From the NCBI GenBank assembly GCA_002309575.1, contig DBXP01000043.1, positions 1-12,522 on the forward strand: DNA of 12,522 nt. Reading direction: 5' to 3'. The position numbers and the translations under genes are program-made. This DNA is from a bacterium UBP6_UBA1209. GTDB taxonomy: Bacteria; UBP6; UBA1177. Shown here piece after piece: positions 5,874-12,522 of this stretch. Below the pieces are notes generated by a model, which saw only the letters and a list, made by a program, of their open reading frames with translations, searched no databases and was not told the origin of the DNA. Numbering within the stretch: position 1 is the first letter of the stretch; the number at the start of each line of letters is the position of its first letter.

Positions 5874-6635
5874 ATGGCGAACCAGTTCTGTATCAAATAC
5901 GGCTTGAACGAGGAGAGGCTTCCCAAGCATGTTGCGATAATCATGGACGGAAACGGAAGGTGGGCGAAAAAACAGCTCCGCAACCGTCTTTTCGGTCACG
6001 CCGAGGGTGCCGATTCTGTTGAAAAGGTCACGACCTTATGCCGTGAAGTCGGTGTCAGGTATTTGACTTTATACGCCTTTTCTACCGAAAACTGGAACCG
6101 GCCGGAAGATGAGGTCGAGGGGCTTGTCTCGATGCTTGCCAAAAATCTCGTCTCCCGCAGGAAGATGCTCACGGAAAACAATATCCGCCTCAACGTCATC
6201 GGCGAAATTTCAAAATATCCGAAGGATGTACAAAAGCTGATGAGGGAGACAATGGCGCTTACATCTGACAACAGAGTCGAGATGGTCCTGACTCTCGCCC
6301 TCAGTTACGGCTTCCGTCAGGAGATGACTGAGGCAGTCCGCAAAATCGCGGGGGCAGTCGCGGACGGAAAGCTGCAACCGTCTGAAATAACGGAAAAAAC
6401 TATCGCCGAAAACCTCTATACGTTCGATATGCCTGATCCCGATCTCATCATCAGGACAAGCGGAGAGTACAGACTTTCCAACTTCCTGATGTGGCAGGCT
6501 TCGTACTCTGAATTTTACTTCACCGATACACTCTGGCCCGACTTCAAAAAGGCTGAAATGATCGCCGCTCTCAAGGATTATGCGGGCAGAGAGCGCCGTT
6601 TCGGAAAAACCTCCGAGCAGCTGAAATCAACTTGA
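5874..6635 (+). CDS. uppS: Undecaprenyl diphosphate synthase (cis-prenyltransferase)
   Basis: UppS adds eight isopentenyl units to farnesyl diphosphate to make C55-PP, the lipid carrier for peptidoglycan and other wall polymers. The 253-residue length is normal. Signature blocks are HVAIIMDGNGRWA with catalytic D25, R36 and H42 in the following helix (LRNRLFGHAEGA), YLTLYAFSTENWNRP, and the C-terminal DPDLIIRTSGEYRLSNFL with MWQASYSEFYF. The start follows the J-domain gene by three bases and has little Shine-Dalgarno of its own, so translation is probably coupled. In many bacteria uppS is followed by cdsA and dxr. Here it ends the chaperone operon and the next gene is hutH, which is unusual. 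Function is confidently assigned from the motifs. Confidence 0.96.
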   Translation: MANQFCIKYGLNEERLPKHVAIIMDGNGRWAKKQLRNRLFGHAEGADSVEKVTTLCREVGVRYLTLYAFSTENWNRPEDEVEGLVSMLAKNLVSRRKMLTENNIRLNVIGEISKYPKDVQKLMRETMALTSDNRVEMVLTLALSYGFRQEMTEAVRKIAGAVADGKLQPSEITEKTIAENLYTFDMPDPDLIIRTSGEYRLSNFLMWQASYSEFYFTDTLWPDFKKAEMIAALKDYAGRERRFGKTSEQLKST

Positions 6636-6659
6636 GAGATTTTGCGGCGGTGCTATCAT
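6632..6659 (+). promoter_or_regulatory. Candidate promoter of hutH
   Basis: A -35 box ttgaga (6632-6637) and a -10 box tatcat (6654-6659) are separated by 16 bases, each with five of six consensus matches. The -35 overlaps the last codons of uppS. The hutH ATG follows about 40 bases downstream. Confidence 0.5.
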
Positions 6660-6701
6660 ACCGGGCGTTTTATTTATTAACCTCTTAATATAGGAGTTCC
6701 C

Positions 6702-8228
6702 ATGCAGAAAGTTTATCTCAACGGTGAAAACCTTACGATCGATGATGTCGTCCTTATCTCAAAAGGGCTTGCCGAGGTCGCAATTGACGACAAAACCAGA
6801 AAAAAGATGGCGAAATGCCGCAAGTTCGTTGACTCGATCCTCAAGAAGGACAAGGCTGTTTACGGAATCAACACCGGCTTCGGAATGCTGAGCGATGTCC
6901 GTGTAGAGCAGAAGGATCTCGAGGCTCTTCAGATCAACCTGATCCGCAGCCACGCAATCGGCGTAGGCGAACCATTCAAAAAAGAGGTTGTCCGTGCGAT
7001 CATGCTGCTCCGTGCAAATGTCCTTGCAAAGGGTTTCAGCGGGATCAGTCTCGAAACTTTCGATAAGTTGCTGGAATTGTTGAATAAAGATATAGTTCCG
7101 TTTATCCCGTCCCAGGGAAGTGTCGGTGCCAGCGGCGACCTTGCTCCTCTTGCTCACCTGGCTATCGTCCTTTGCGGCGAGGGCTATGTTATTGATGAAA
7201 AGGGCAATCAGGCCGATACCGCAAAAGTCTTCAAGAAAAAGGGGATCACTCCGATCACGCTGAAGGCGAAGGAGGGGCTTGCGCTCATCAACGGGACGCA
7301 GGTCATGACGGCTCTCGGCGCCCTTGCGGTACACAGAGTCAGAAATCTGCTCAAGCTTGCCGACATCGCACTCACAAGCACGATCGAGGGCATTATGGGT
7401 ACAGACCGTGCATTCGACCGCAAAGTCAACGTTGTCAGACCACATGCGGGGCAGTTCGCCGTCTCCGAGAATGTTCTGAAGCTTATCGCCAACTCCGAGA
7501 TCCGTGCAAGTCACATCAACTGCCCGAGAGTCCAGGATGCCTACAGTGTCCGCTGCGCTCCGCAGGTCCACGGTGCTGTCCGCGACGCTCTGACGCACGT
7601 CGAAAAGGTCATCACGACCGAGCTCAACTCCTCGACCGACAACCCGCTCATCTTCCCGGACGAGAAGGAGACGATCTCCGCCGGCAACTTCCACGGCGAA
7701 CCTATCGGACTTGTCATGGACTACCTCACGGCTGCTGTTTCGGAACTCGGGAGCATCTCAGAGCGCAGGATTGAGCAGCTTGTAAACCCGGTTTTCAGCC
7801 AGGCTCCGGCATTCCTCGTTAAAAACAAAGGTCTCAACAGCGGCTTCATGATCGCTCATGTTGCGGCTGCAAGTTTGGCAAGCGAGAACAAGACCCAGTC
7901 TTTCCCCGCAACAGTCGATTCGATCCCGACCTCGGCAGGAAAGGAAGACCACGTCAGCATGGGAACTACCGCTGCAAGAAAGTGCACCGCTGTTGTCGAG
8001 AACACGGTCAAAATCATCTGCATCGAGCTTCTCACCGCTATGCAGGCTATCGATTTCAGAAAGCCTCTCCGTGCAGGCGACGGCGTCGAACCCGTTTACA
8101 AACTTATCCGCAAGGATGTTCCCTTCATGGAAAACGACGCCTTCATTCACCCGATGTTCATGAACGTCCTGAAAAACGAGTACGAGATAGTCAAAACGGC
8201 TGAAAAGGCTGTCGGAACTCTTAACTAG
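6702..8228 (+). CDS. hutH: Histidine ammonia-lyase
   Basis: HutH converts L-histidine to urocanate and ammonia, the first step of histidine degradation, in the cytoplasm. The 508-residue length is typical. The electrophilic MIO cofactor forms from A143-S144-G145 within GSVGASGDLAPLAHLA. Other family blocks are VYGINTGFG with Y54, LIRSHAIGVGEP with H84, LINGTQ, SSTDNPLIF and EDHVSMGTTAARK. The Glu of VVENTVKIICIELL sits where histidine lyases bind the imidazole ring, and with H84 this favours HAL over tyrosine or phenylalanine lyases. The ATG at 6702 has taggag at 6691-6696. No hutU, hutI, hutG or hut regulator lies nearby, so the rest of the pathway must be elsewhere or this enzyme works alone. 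Its stop is six bases from the stop of the convergent lipid kinase gene. Confidence 0.95.
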   Translation: MQKVYLNGENLTIDDVVLISKGLAEVAIDDKTRKKMAKCRKFVDSILKKDKAVYGINTGFGMLSDVRVEQKDLEALQINLIRSHAIGVGEPFKKEVVRAIMLLRANVLAKGFSGISLETFDKLLELLNKDIVPFIPSQGSVGASGDLAPLAHLAIVLCGEGYVIDEKGNQADTAKVFKKKGITPITLKAKEGLALINGTQVMTALGALAVHRVRNLLKLADIALTSTIEGIMGTDRAFDRKVNVVRPHAGQFAVSENVLKLIANSEIRASHINCPRVQDAYSVRCAPQVHGAVRDALTHVEKVITTELNSSTDNPLIFPDEKETISAGNFHGEPIGLVMDYLTAAVSELGSISERRIEQLVNPVFSQAPAFLVKNKGLNSGFMIAHVAAASLASENKTQSFPATVDSIPTSAGKEDHVSMGTTAARKCTAVVENTVKIICIELLTAMQAIDFRKPLRAGDGVEPVYKLIRKDVPFMENDAFIHPMFMNVLKNEYEIVKTAEKAVGTLN

Positions 8229-8234
8229 CTGATT

Positions 8235-9158
8235 TTATACAATAAAATTTATTGCGTGATGGATGCAGATCAAGCGTCCGTTACCTTCGTAACTCATTAA
8301 GATCCCGTCAGTTTCGATGATAACGTTCTCCTCGGTTTCAATTGTGATTTCCCTGCCTTTTATCGTGTGGATAAAGGGAGAATCGGTGAGATGACCGTTA
8401 AAAAGGTTGGGAAGCGCCTCGTAAAGCTGTCTGAGCGTAGGCTTCTTGACGAACATCGCGTTGAAAAGGCCGTCGCGAGGGTCTGCGTCAGGGTTCTGGC
8501 GTATCCCGCCGCCGGAGTAGGGGCCGTTCCCGACATTCATTGTAAATAGTCCGGCCTTGAGGCACTCTGTCCCGTCAACTTTCAGAGTTACAGGGATCGG
8601 TTTCTGTTTGAAAAGCGCGGCAATGAGCCCGAAAAGATAGTTGAGATGATGCGAGCCTATAAATGGTTTCAGCTTTTCGGCATAGACGCAGGTCAGCGGA
8701 TCGACTCCGTAGCCGATCGAATTGATGAAGTAGCGGTGCCGCTCAACGCCGTTTTGGAAGTAGGTGAGGCAGCCGACATCCAGAGGCTGAGGTCCACCAG
8801 AAAAAAAGGCGTCCAGCGAGTGTTTGTAGTTTCTTGTCAATCCCCAGAAACGCCCGAAATCATTGCCGGTCCCGCGTGGAACGAGTCCGAGCCTGATCTT
8901 TTTCCGATCTTCTTCGGGGATATTTGCCGTCATGATGCCGTTGACGGCTTCGCTGATAGTTCCGTCGCCGCCCCAGACCAGGATTTGATCGTATCCGGCC
9001 TCTGCAAATTCGCGTGCAAGCTCAGTCGCGTGACCGGCGTACTGCGTGTCGCGGGTCGTGAAGTCGAGTTTCCGTTCGTTCAGCTGACGCATAAGATAGA
9101 GACGCTGACGATTCAGGTGGTGTTTGCCCGATTTCGGGTTTATCAAAACTCCAAGCAT
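8235..9158 (-). CDS. YegS/DagK-family lipid kinase (diacylglycerol kinase catalytic domain)
   Basis: The protein has 307 residues from ATG 9158. It carries the DAGK catalytic fold: LINPKSGK at the N terminus, VWGGDGTISEAVNG with the nucleotide-binding GGDGT (63-67), and GLVPRGTGNDFGRF (91-104). The C-terminal beta domain has INSIGYGVD, NVGNGPYSGGG and DPRDGLFNAMFV. Such enzymes phosphorylate diacylglycerol or related lipids at the membrane with ATP; the exact substrate cannot be read from sequence. A longer form would start at TTG 9197, but ATG 9158 has agggag about seven bases upstream and begins right before the conserved LGVLINPKSG. It converges on hutH and is divergent from the lipoprotein gene. 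Some relatives are sphingosine-like or ceramide kinases, so only the family is assigned. Confidence 0.88.
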   Translation of the reverse strand: MLGVLINPKSGKHHLNRQRLYLMRQLNERKLDFTTRDTQYAGHATELAREFAEAGYDQILVWGGDGTISEAVNGIMTANIPEEDRKKIRLGLVPRGTGNDFGRFWGLTRNYKHSLDAFFSGGPQPLDVGCLTYFQNGVERHRYFINSIGYGVDPLTCVYAEKLKPFIGSHHLNYLFGLIAALFKQKPIPVTLKVDGTECLKAGLFTMNVGNGPYSGGGIRQNPDADPRDGLFNAMFVKKPTLRQLYEALPNLFNGHLTDSPFIHTIKGREITIETEENVIIETDGILMSYEGNGRLICIHHAINFIV

Positions 9159-9200
9159 CCAAAAACTCCCTAATTTCACCTGTTTTAGCTCAGACAACGG

Positions 9201-9228
9201 ATTATGCGCTGATTGCGGATTATTTCAA
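9201..9228 (-). promoter_or_regulatory. Candidate promoter of the lipid kinase gene
   Basis: On the minus strand a -35 box ttgaaa (9228-9223) and a -10 box cataat (9206-9201) are 16 bases apart, each with five of six consensus matches. The kinase ATG is about 43 bases downstream of the -10. The boxes overlap the plus-strand promoter of the lipoprotein gene. Confidence 0.45.
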
Positions 9229-9240
9229 ATCCTGTATAAT
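9213..9240 (+). promoter_or_regulatory. Candidate promoter of the lipoprotein gene
   Basis: A perfect -10 box tataat lies at 9235-9240, with a poor -35 ttgcgg at 9213-9218 16 bases upstream. Two direct copies of cggattat (9198-9205 and 9216-9223) lie 18 bases apart across both promoters and could bind a regulator. Confidence 0.45.
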
Positions 9241-9272
9241 ATCAGCCGTTATAATTTTTTTCGGAGATGAAA

Positions 9273-10886
9273 ATGGGAAAAATCATTAAATTTTCCGCGA
9301 TTTTGATGCTTTTGTTCGGTCTTGTCGCCTGCGGAGGCGGATCAAAGGATCCGTATAGCGGTTACGACACTCCTGACGGCGATCAGAAACCAACAGATCA
9401 GGATAAGGCAACGCCGGACAGCGATAAGGATTCCGACGACTCGGGGCTGAATGACGGCGATGAGCAGGAACCTGACGGCGAGACGGATCCCGATCCTGAT
9501 GCCGATCCTGACGAAGAGCCTGACGGGGGAGCGGACGATGAGCCTGACGGCGATTCCGAAACTCCTGAGACCGACGGGGATACTGCTCAGCCTGACGGAG
9601 ATGTCTCTCCTCACCAGGCGGTCTGCGGAGACGGCGTTGTTGACTTCGGAGAGGTCTGCGACGGCGGGACAACAACCTGCGAAGAGCTCGACCTCGGCCA
9701 GGGAACAGCGGCTTTCGGCTGCAAAAGCGACTGCAGCGGCTGGGAGAACGCCGGTTTATGCGTGAAGGAGGATGTAGCTTGCCTCGGCCTGCCGGAAAAC
9801 GCGCACTGGAGCGGACCGGAAACGGTCAACCAGACCTGGGACGGTGCCGCATGGCAGCCGCCTAACACCGCCGCCCACGATGAAAGCGGTTCGGGTTATC
9901 CCTGCAGCTTCGAGTGCGATCTGACGTACGAGTGGGATTTCGGCGGGTGGCGCTGCAAACCGAGCGTGACTCTTCTCTGCACCGGCCAGCTGGACTGCTA
10001 CAACGAGACGGAGAGGATGCCGATGTGCCCGGCGGATTCGCAGAACTTTTTCGGTCAGGACGCGAACTATATCGTCGAGTCGCTCTGCATTCTGCCTGGT
10101 GTCTCTCAGGAAAACCCGTATGTCGACATACTGACCGACAGCAATACCGGTCTCCAGTGGTACGAGTATATGCCGATAGACAGCAATACCTACACCGATA
10201 TAAGAAACAGCTGCAACAACCTCGTGTACGGAGGATTTGACGACTGGAGGATGCCGACGATTTACGAACTCCACACGATCTTCAACTACGGAAAACACGA
10301 TCCGGCTGTAACCACATCCGTTTTCAAGCATGTCACAAGCAACAGGCTCTGGAGCGGGACCCCGCATCCTACGATCGAAAAGACGCTTTGGATCGTAAGT
10401 ACTGATTTCGGATATACGATATATCAGAAGAGGGCGCCGGATTCCGGCGATCCCGAGGGCGTAGGTGTCGGCGGAATCCTCTGCGTAAGAGGCAGCGAAT
10501 ACAAGTTTACAGCTGATTCCATCGAGCTGCTGAACGACGGTACTTTTTACGACACAAGAAATTCCCGCATGTGGCATTCCGCGGCTTCCGAAGAGCCTAA
10601 AACATGGGCCGAGGCTTTGAGTTACTGCGAAGATTCCACTCTCGGCGGCCACACCAACTGGCGTCTGCCGAATGTCACTGAGCTCTATTCACTGGTCGAT
10701 TACAACGCGGCTCCAGACAGCTTCCTTGCCGGTCTTGGCGGCGATTCGACCTCTCCGAAGGAGAAATTCTGGACTTCGACAACATTTGATGCTGATCCGC
10801 AGAACGCATGGTATATCGGCTTTGACGACGGTCTGGTCAAGGATATAGTCAAATCGGCCGCGCTTCGTGTCCGCTGCGTGAGATAA
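9273..10886 (+). CDS. Large secreted lipoprotein with acidic linker, Cys-rich module and two DUF1566 domains
   Basis: The protein has 537 residues. Residues 1-19 form a lipoprotein signal (MGKIIKF then a hydrophobic run) with lipobox LVAC, modified Cys at 20. Residues about 25-112 are a disordered acidic linker of Asp, Pro, Gly, Glu and Thr with many PDG and DPD units. CGDGVVDFGEVCDGG (118-132) starts a Cys-rich module like those in myxobacterial surface proteins. A second Cys-containing stretch (170-252) has an NAHWSGPETVNQTW opening. Two DUF1566 (Lcl-like) domains follow: about 283-408 (TDSNTGLQWYEYM, YGGFDDWRMPTIYEL) and about 412-537 (YDTRNSRMWH, TNWRLPNVTELYSL). It probably sits on the cell surface; the ligand is unknown. 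ATG 9273 is preferred because tcggag is six bases upstream, whereas ATG 9267 touches that site. Confidence 0.85.
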   Translation: MGKIIKFSAILMLLFGLVACGGGSKDPYSGYDTPDGDQKPTDQDKATPDSDKDSDDSGLNDGDEQEPDGETDPDPDADPDEEPDGGADDEPDGDSETPETDGDTAQPDGDVSPHQAVCGDGVVDFGEVCDGGTTTCEELDLGQGTAAFGCKSDCSGWENAGLCVKEDVACLGLPENAHWSGPETVNQTWDGAAWQPPNTAAHDESGSGYPCSFECDLTYEWDFGGWRCKPSVTLLCTGQLDCYNETERMPMCPADSQNFFGQDANYIVESLCILPGVSQENPYVDILTDSNTGLQWYEYMPIDSNTYTDIRNSCNNLVYGGFDDWRMPTIYELHTIFNYGKHDPAVTTSVFKHVTSNRLWSGTPHPTIEKTLWIVSTDFGYTIYQKRAPDSGDPEGVGVGGILCVRGSEYKFTADSIELLNDGTFYDTRNSRMWHSAASEEPKTWAEALSYCEDSTLGGHTNWRLPNVTELYSLVDYNAAPDSFLAGLGGDSTSPKEKFWTSTTFDADPQNAWYIGFDDGLVKDIVKSAALRVRCVR

Positions 10887-10896
10887 ATACAAGTTT

Positions 10897-12192
10897 TTAT
10901 ATCTCTAAACTGTCTTTGTTCAAAAGGAACTCGTAGATTCCTACGATCGCACAGCCTGATTCATCGTACCGGGCTACGACGGGATTTTTAACGATCACGA
11001 TCTTTTTGAAAGAATCCCTGGTCTTGCGGAGCGGTTTGGTCTCCTGTTCCCATTTTTCCCGGTCAGGGATGTCGTAAGCAGACTGGATATAATATTTTTT
11101 GCTTCCGCTCACCGCGACAAAATCGATTTCATAATACTTTCTGCCGCTTTTGCCGTTTTCGTCGGTTTCCCGCGATTCGACTGTGCCGGTATCGACATTG
11201 AAACCTCTTGAACGCAGCTCATTATAGATAATGTTTTCAATAATATGAGTCTCTTCTATCTGCCGGAAGCCGATCCGTGCGTTTCTTAGTCCTATATCTT
11301 CAAAATAGATTTTGTAGGGAGAGCCTATGTAGTGTCTCCCTTTCACATCGTAACGGTTCGCTTTTGATATGATGAAGGCTTCAGTCAGATAATCTATATA
11401 TTTATCGATTGTGTTGTCGGATATTTTTTTATTTTTTATAGACAAGAAAGAGTTCTCAATTTTTTTGGGATTTGTCAGGCACGATATTCCTGAAGCCAGA
11501 ACATCAAGCAGCTCCTCTAGTTCCTTTTCCCGGCGAAGATTGTTGCGGACAATGATATCTTTTAGATAGACATTGTTGAGTTGAGTAGTCAGATAGCTGT
11601 TTTTCTGCTCGTTTGTTACCATTGATGCGACAGCCGGCAGTCCGCCGTAAATCATATAATTTTCAAACGCCTCTTCCTTTGTTCCGCTGAAAACGCTGAA
11701 AAATTCACTGAAAGTCAACGGAAAAACATGAATTTCGTCTCCGCGTCCTTCAAATTCCGTGAGAATGTCAGAAGAGAGGAACTTTGAATTACTGCCGGTG
11801 ACATAAACATCAAGATTCTCTTTGCGGAGATAACCGTTAAGAACGGTTTCGAATGCGCCCAACTTCTGTATTTCATCGAGAAGAAGATAGTAGCGTCCGT
11901 TGTCTGTTATCCTGCTTTTTATATAAGAGGTAAATTTCTGCGGATCGACGTTTCTCTCGGTGAAATCGATATCAAAAGAGTTTTCGCCGATCAGTTCAAG
12001 GTCATCGGAACTGTCAAAGGCGAATTTTATGATATGCTGCTTGTCAATTCCGGAGCTGAGCAGCCATTGATAAAAGATTTTATTGAGAAGATAGGATTTC
12101 CCGCTTCGTCTTATTCCTGTTATTACCTTTATAAAGCCGTTGTGCATTCTGATTTTTAATTTTTCCAGGTAAGCGTCTCTCCTTATTTCCAT
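10897..12192 (-). CDS. AAA_14 / DUF4143 ATPase
   Basis: The 431-residue protein has an N-terminal P-loop domain (about 15-150) with Walker A GIRRSGKS (26-33), Walker B YYLLLDEIQ (101-109, D106-E107) and sensor-like VTGSNSKFLS (131-140). A middle part (about 200-300) is the helical DUF4143 region. The C-terminal part resembles a nuclease fold with KYYEIDFVAV (352-361). A usual E-x-K pair after that strand is replaced by YIQSAYDI (368-375), so nuclease activity is unlikely; I know this Gln variant from other members. The family is widespread and expanded in anaerobes and its role is unknown. ATG 12192 follows a strong aggagg site. It converges with the lipoprotein gene (10 bases between stops) and has palindromic sites upstream, so it may be autoregulated or controlled by an unlinked repressor (inference). 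Confidence 0.88.
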   Translation of the reverse strand: MEIRRDAYLEKLKIRMHNGFIKVITGIRRSGKSYLLNKIFYQWLLSSGIDKQHIIKFAFDSSDDLELIGENSFDIDFTERNVDPQKFTSYIKSRITDNGRYYLLLDEIQKLGAFETVLNGYLRKENLDVYVTGSNSKFLSSDILTEFEGRGDEIHVFPLTFSEFFSVFSGTKEEAFENYMIYGGLPAVASMVTNEQKNSYLTTQLNNVYLKDIIVRNNLRREKELEELLDVLASGISCLTNPKKIENSFLSIKNKKISDNTIDKYIDYLTEAFIISKANRYDVKGRHYIGSPYKIYFEDIGLRNARIGFRQIEETHIIENIIYNELRSRGFNVDTGTVESRETDENGKSGRKYYEIDFVAVSGSKKYYIQSAYDIPDREKWEQETKPLRKTRDSFKKIVIVKNPVVARYDESGCAIVGIYEFLLNKDSLEI

Positions 12193-12205
12193 AACCTCCT
12201 CCTAC

Positions 12206-12313
12206 TTGACTATTTTGACTATTTTGTCAAAAATTTTTAATAGAATACCGTTTTGTGACAATTTTGTCAAAAATAACGCCAATCCTATTTGACAATTTTG
12301 ACTATTTTGCCAG
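12206..12313 (-). promoter_or_regulatory. Promoter with TTGAC/GTCAA operator array for the ATPase gene
   Basis: On the minus strand a perfect -35 ttgaca (12270-12265), a 17-base spacer and a -10 tattct (12247-12242) form a good promoter about 50 bases before the ATPase start. Three clusters of the same motif surround it: ttgactatt twice, then ttgtcaa (12206-12230); gtgacaattttgtcaa (12255-12270), which covers the -35; and ttgacaatt, ttgactatt, ttgccag (12289-12313). Units repeat every nine bases within the outer clusters. The central site is an inverted repeat tgacaa-tt-ttgtca. Placement over the -35 and downstream of the start suggests repression. Confidence 0.6.
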
Positions 12314-12384
12314 AAATTCTTAACAGGATCGGACAAGAGGTGTTTTTGAACCGGAGAAATAGCTTGGAATGGGAAGTGCTTTTT

Positions 12385-12522
12385 TTAGATATTCTTCAAT
12401 AATTCCGAGAACTTGCTGAAATCAACAGCAGGGGCTCCGCCCTGAGCCATGTCGGGTTTTCCGCCGCCGCGGCCTCCGAATTCGGCAAGGATGTTTTTAA
12501 GGATATTTCCTGCGTGGAATTT
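12385..12522 (-). CDS. alaS: Alanyl-tRNA synthetase, C-terminal end (5' part outside window)
   Basis: The minus strand is open from the window end (12522) to a TAA at 12387-12385 and encodes the last 45 residues. The reading KFHAGNILKNILAEF, then GGRGGGKPDMAQGGAPAVDF is the DHHA1/C-Ala ending of alanyl-tRNA synthetase, where the Gly-rich GGRGGG-x-PDMAQGG block is highly conserved. AlaS charges tRNA-Ala with alanine in the cytoplasm and is essential. Other DHHA1 proteins can share part of this pattern, but the exact PDMAQGG block favours AlaS. It is transcribed toward the ATPase gene, with about 190 bases between them holding the ATPase promoter. Confidence 0.88.
   Translation of the reverse strand, partial: KFHAGNILKNILAEFGGRGGGKPDMAQGGAPAVDFSKFSELLKNI

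Noticed and set aside
6759..7694. A 311-codon open frame on the minus strand within hutH
   Set aside because: It lies entirely opposite a clear hutH with full family motifs, and its translation shows no recognisable domain; it is a codon-bias shadow.
8239..8256. Inverted repeat caataaa-a-tttattg at the hutH/lipid kinase junction as a bidirectional terminator
   Set aside because: It has a one-base loop, almost no G/C pairs and lies within the kinase coding end, so it is not a convincing terminator.
9756..10652. A 298-codon open frame on the minus strand within the lipoprotein gene
   Set aside because: The plus-strand lipoprotein has a signal, lipobox and domain motifs; the reverse frame has none and no plausible ribosome site.
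10880..10905. gagata...tatctc inverted repeat between the lipoprotein and ATPase stop codons
   Set aside because: Only six pairs, A/T-rich and no clean T-run; too weak to call a terminator, although its place between convergent genes is suggestive.

Overview
The window looks like chromosomal DNA from an uncultured bacterium, most likely Myxococcota or another deltaproteobacterial-type lineage. This assignment rests on gene style only and is moderate to low confidence. Supporting signs are a lipoprotein with a long Asp/Pro/Gly/Glu linker, a Cys motif of the CGDG..D.GE.CDGG type and DUF1566 domains, and a short Hsp70 paired with a J-domain protein that carries a receiver-like domain. No coding-free stretch is longer than 300 bases.

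Left part (1-3355) is an accessory segment that looks richer in A/T than the centre. It opens with the C-terminal tail of an IS110-type transposase. Two accessory genes follow: an AlbA_2/HATPase/winged-helix protein (426-1913) and a DUF1016 (YhcG-like) PD-(D/E)XK nuclease (2030-3220). A related leader segment occurs three times: before the AlbA_2 gene, before the nuclease gene, and after the nuclease just ahead of the Hsp70 operon. Each copy encodes the first ~25-30 residues of another AlbA_2-type protein (core LKSG.FTLEFK..LPQ). Copies 1 and 2 also carry the Shine-Dalgarno and start codon of the next gene. The layout suggests repeated insertion or exchange of cargo behind a shared 5' gene stub, and it is the most unusual structure here.

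Centre (3348-6635) is a tight operon: a lidless Hsp70 (512 aa), then a pseudo-receiver/J-domain protein overlapping it by ATGA, then uppS (undecaprenyl diphosphate synthase) 3 bases later. A stand-alone histidine ammonia-lyase gene (hutH, 6702-8228) follows with its own promoter. A YegS/DagK-type lipid kinase gene on the minus strand converges on hutH with 6 bases between stop codons.

Right part: the lipid kinase gene and a large surface lipoprotein gene are divergent and share a 114-base intergenic region with overlapping promoters. The lipoprotein gene converges with a minus-strand AAA_14/DUF4143 ATPase gene. Upstream of that ATPase is an array of TTGAC/GTCAA palindromes, one of which overlaps a good -35 box. 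The window ends inside the C-terminal coding region of alaS (alanyl-tRNA synthetase) on the minus strand.
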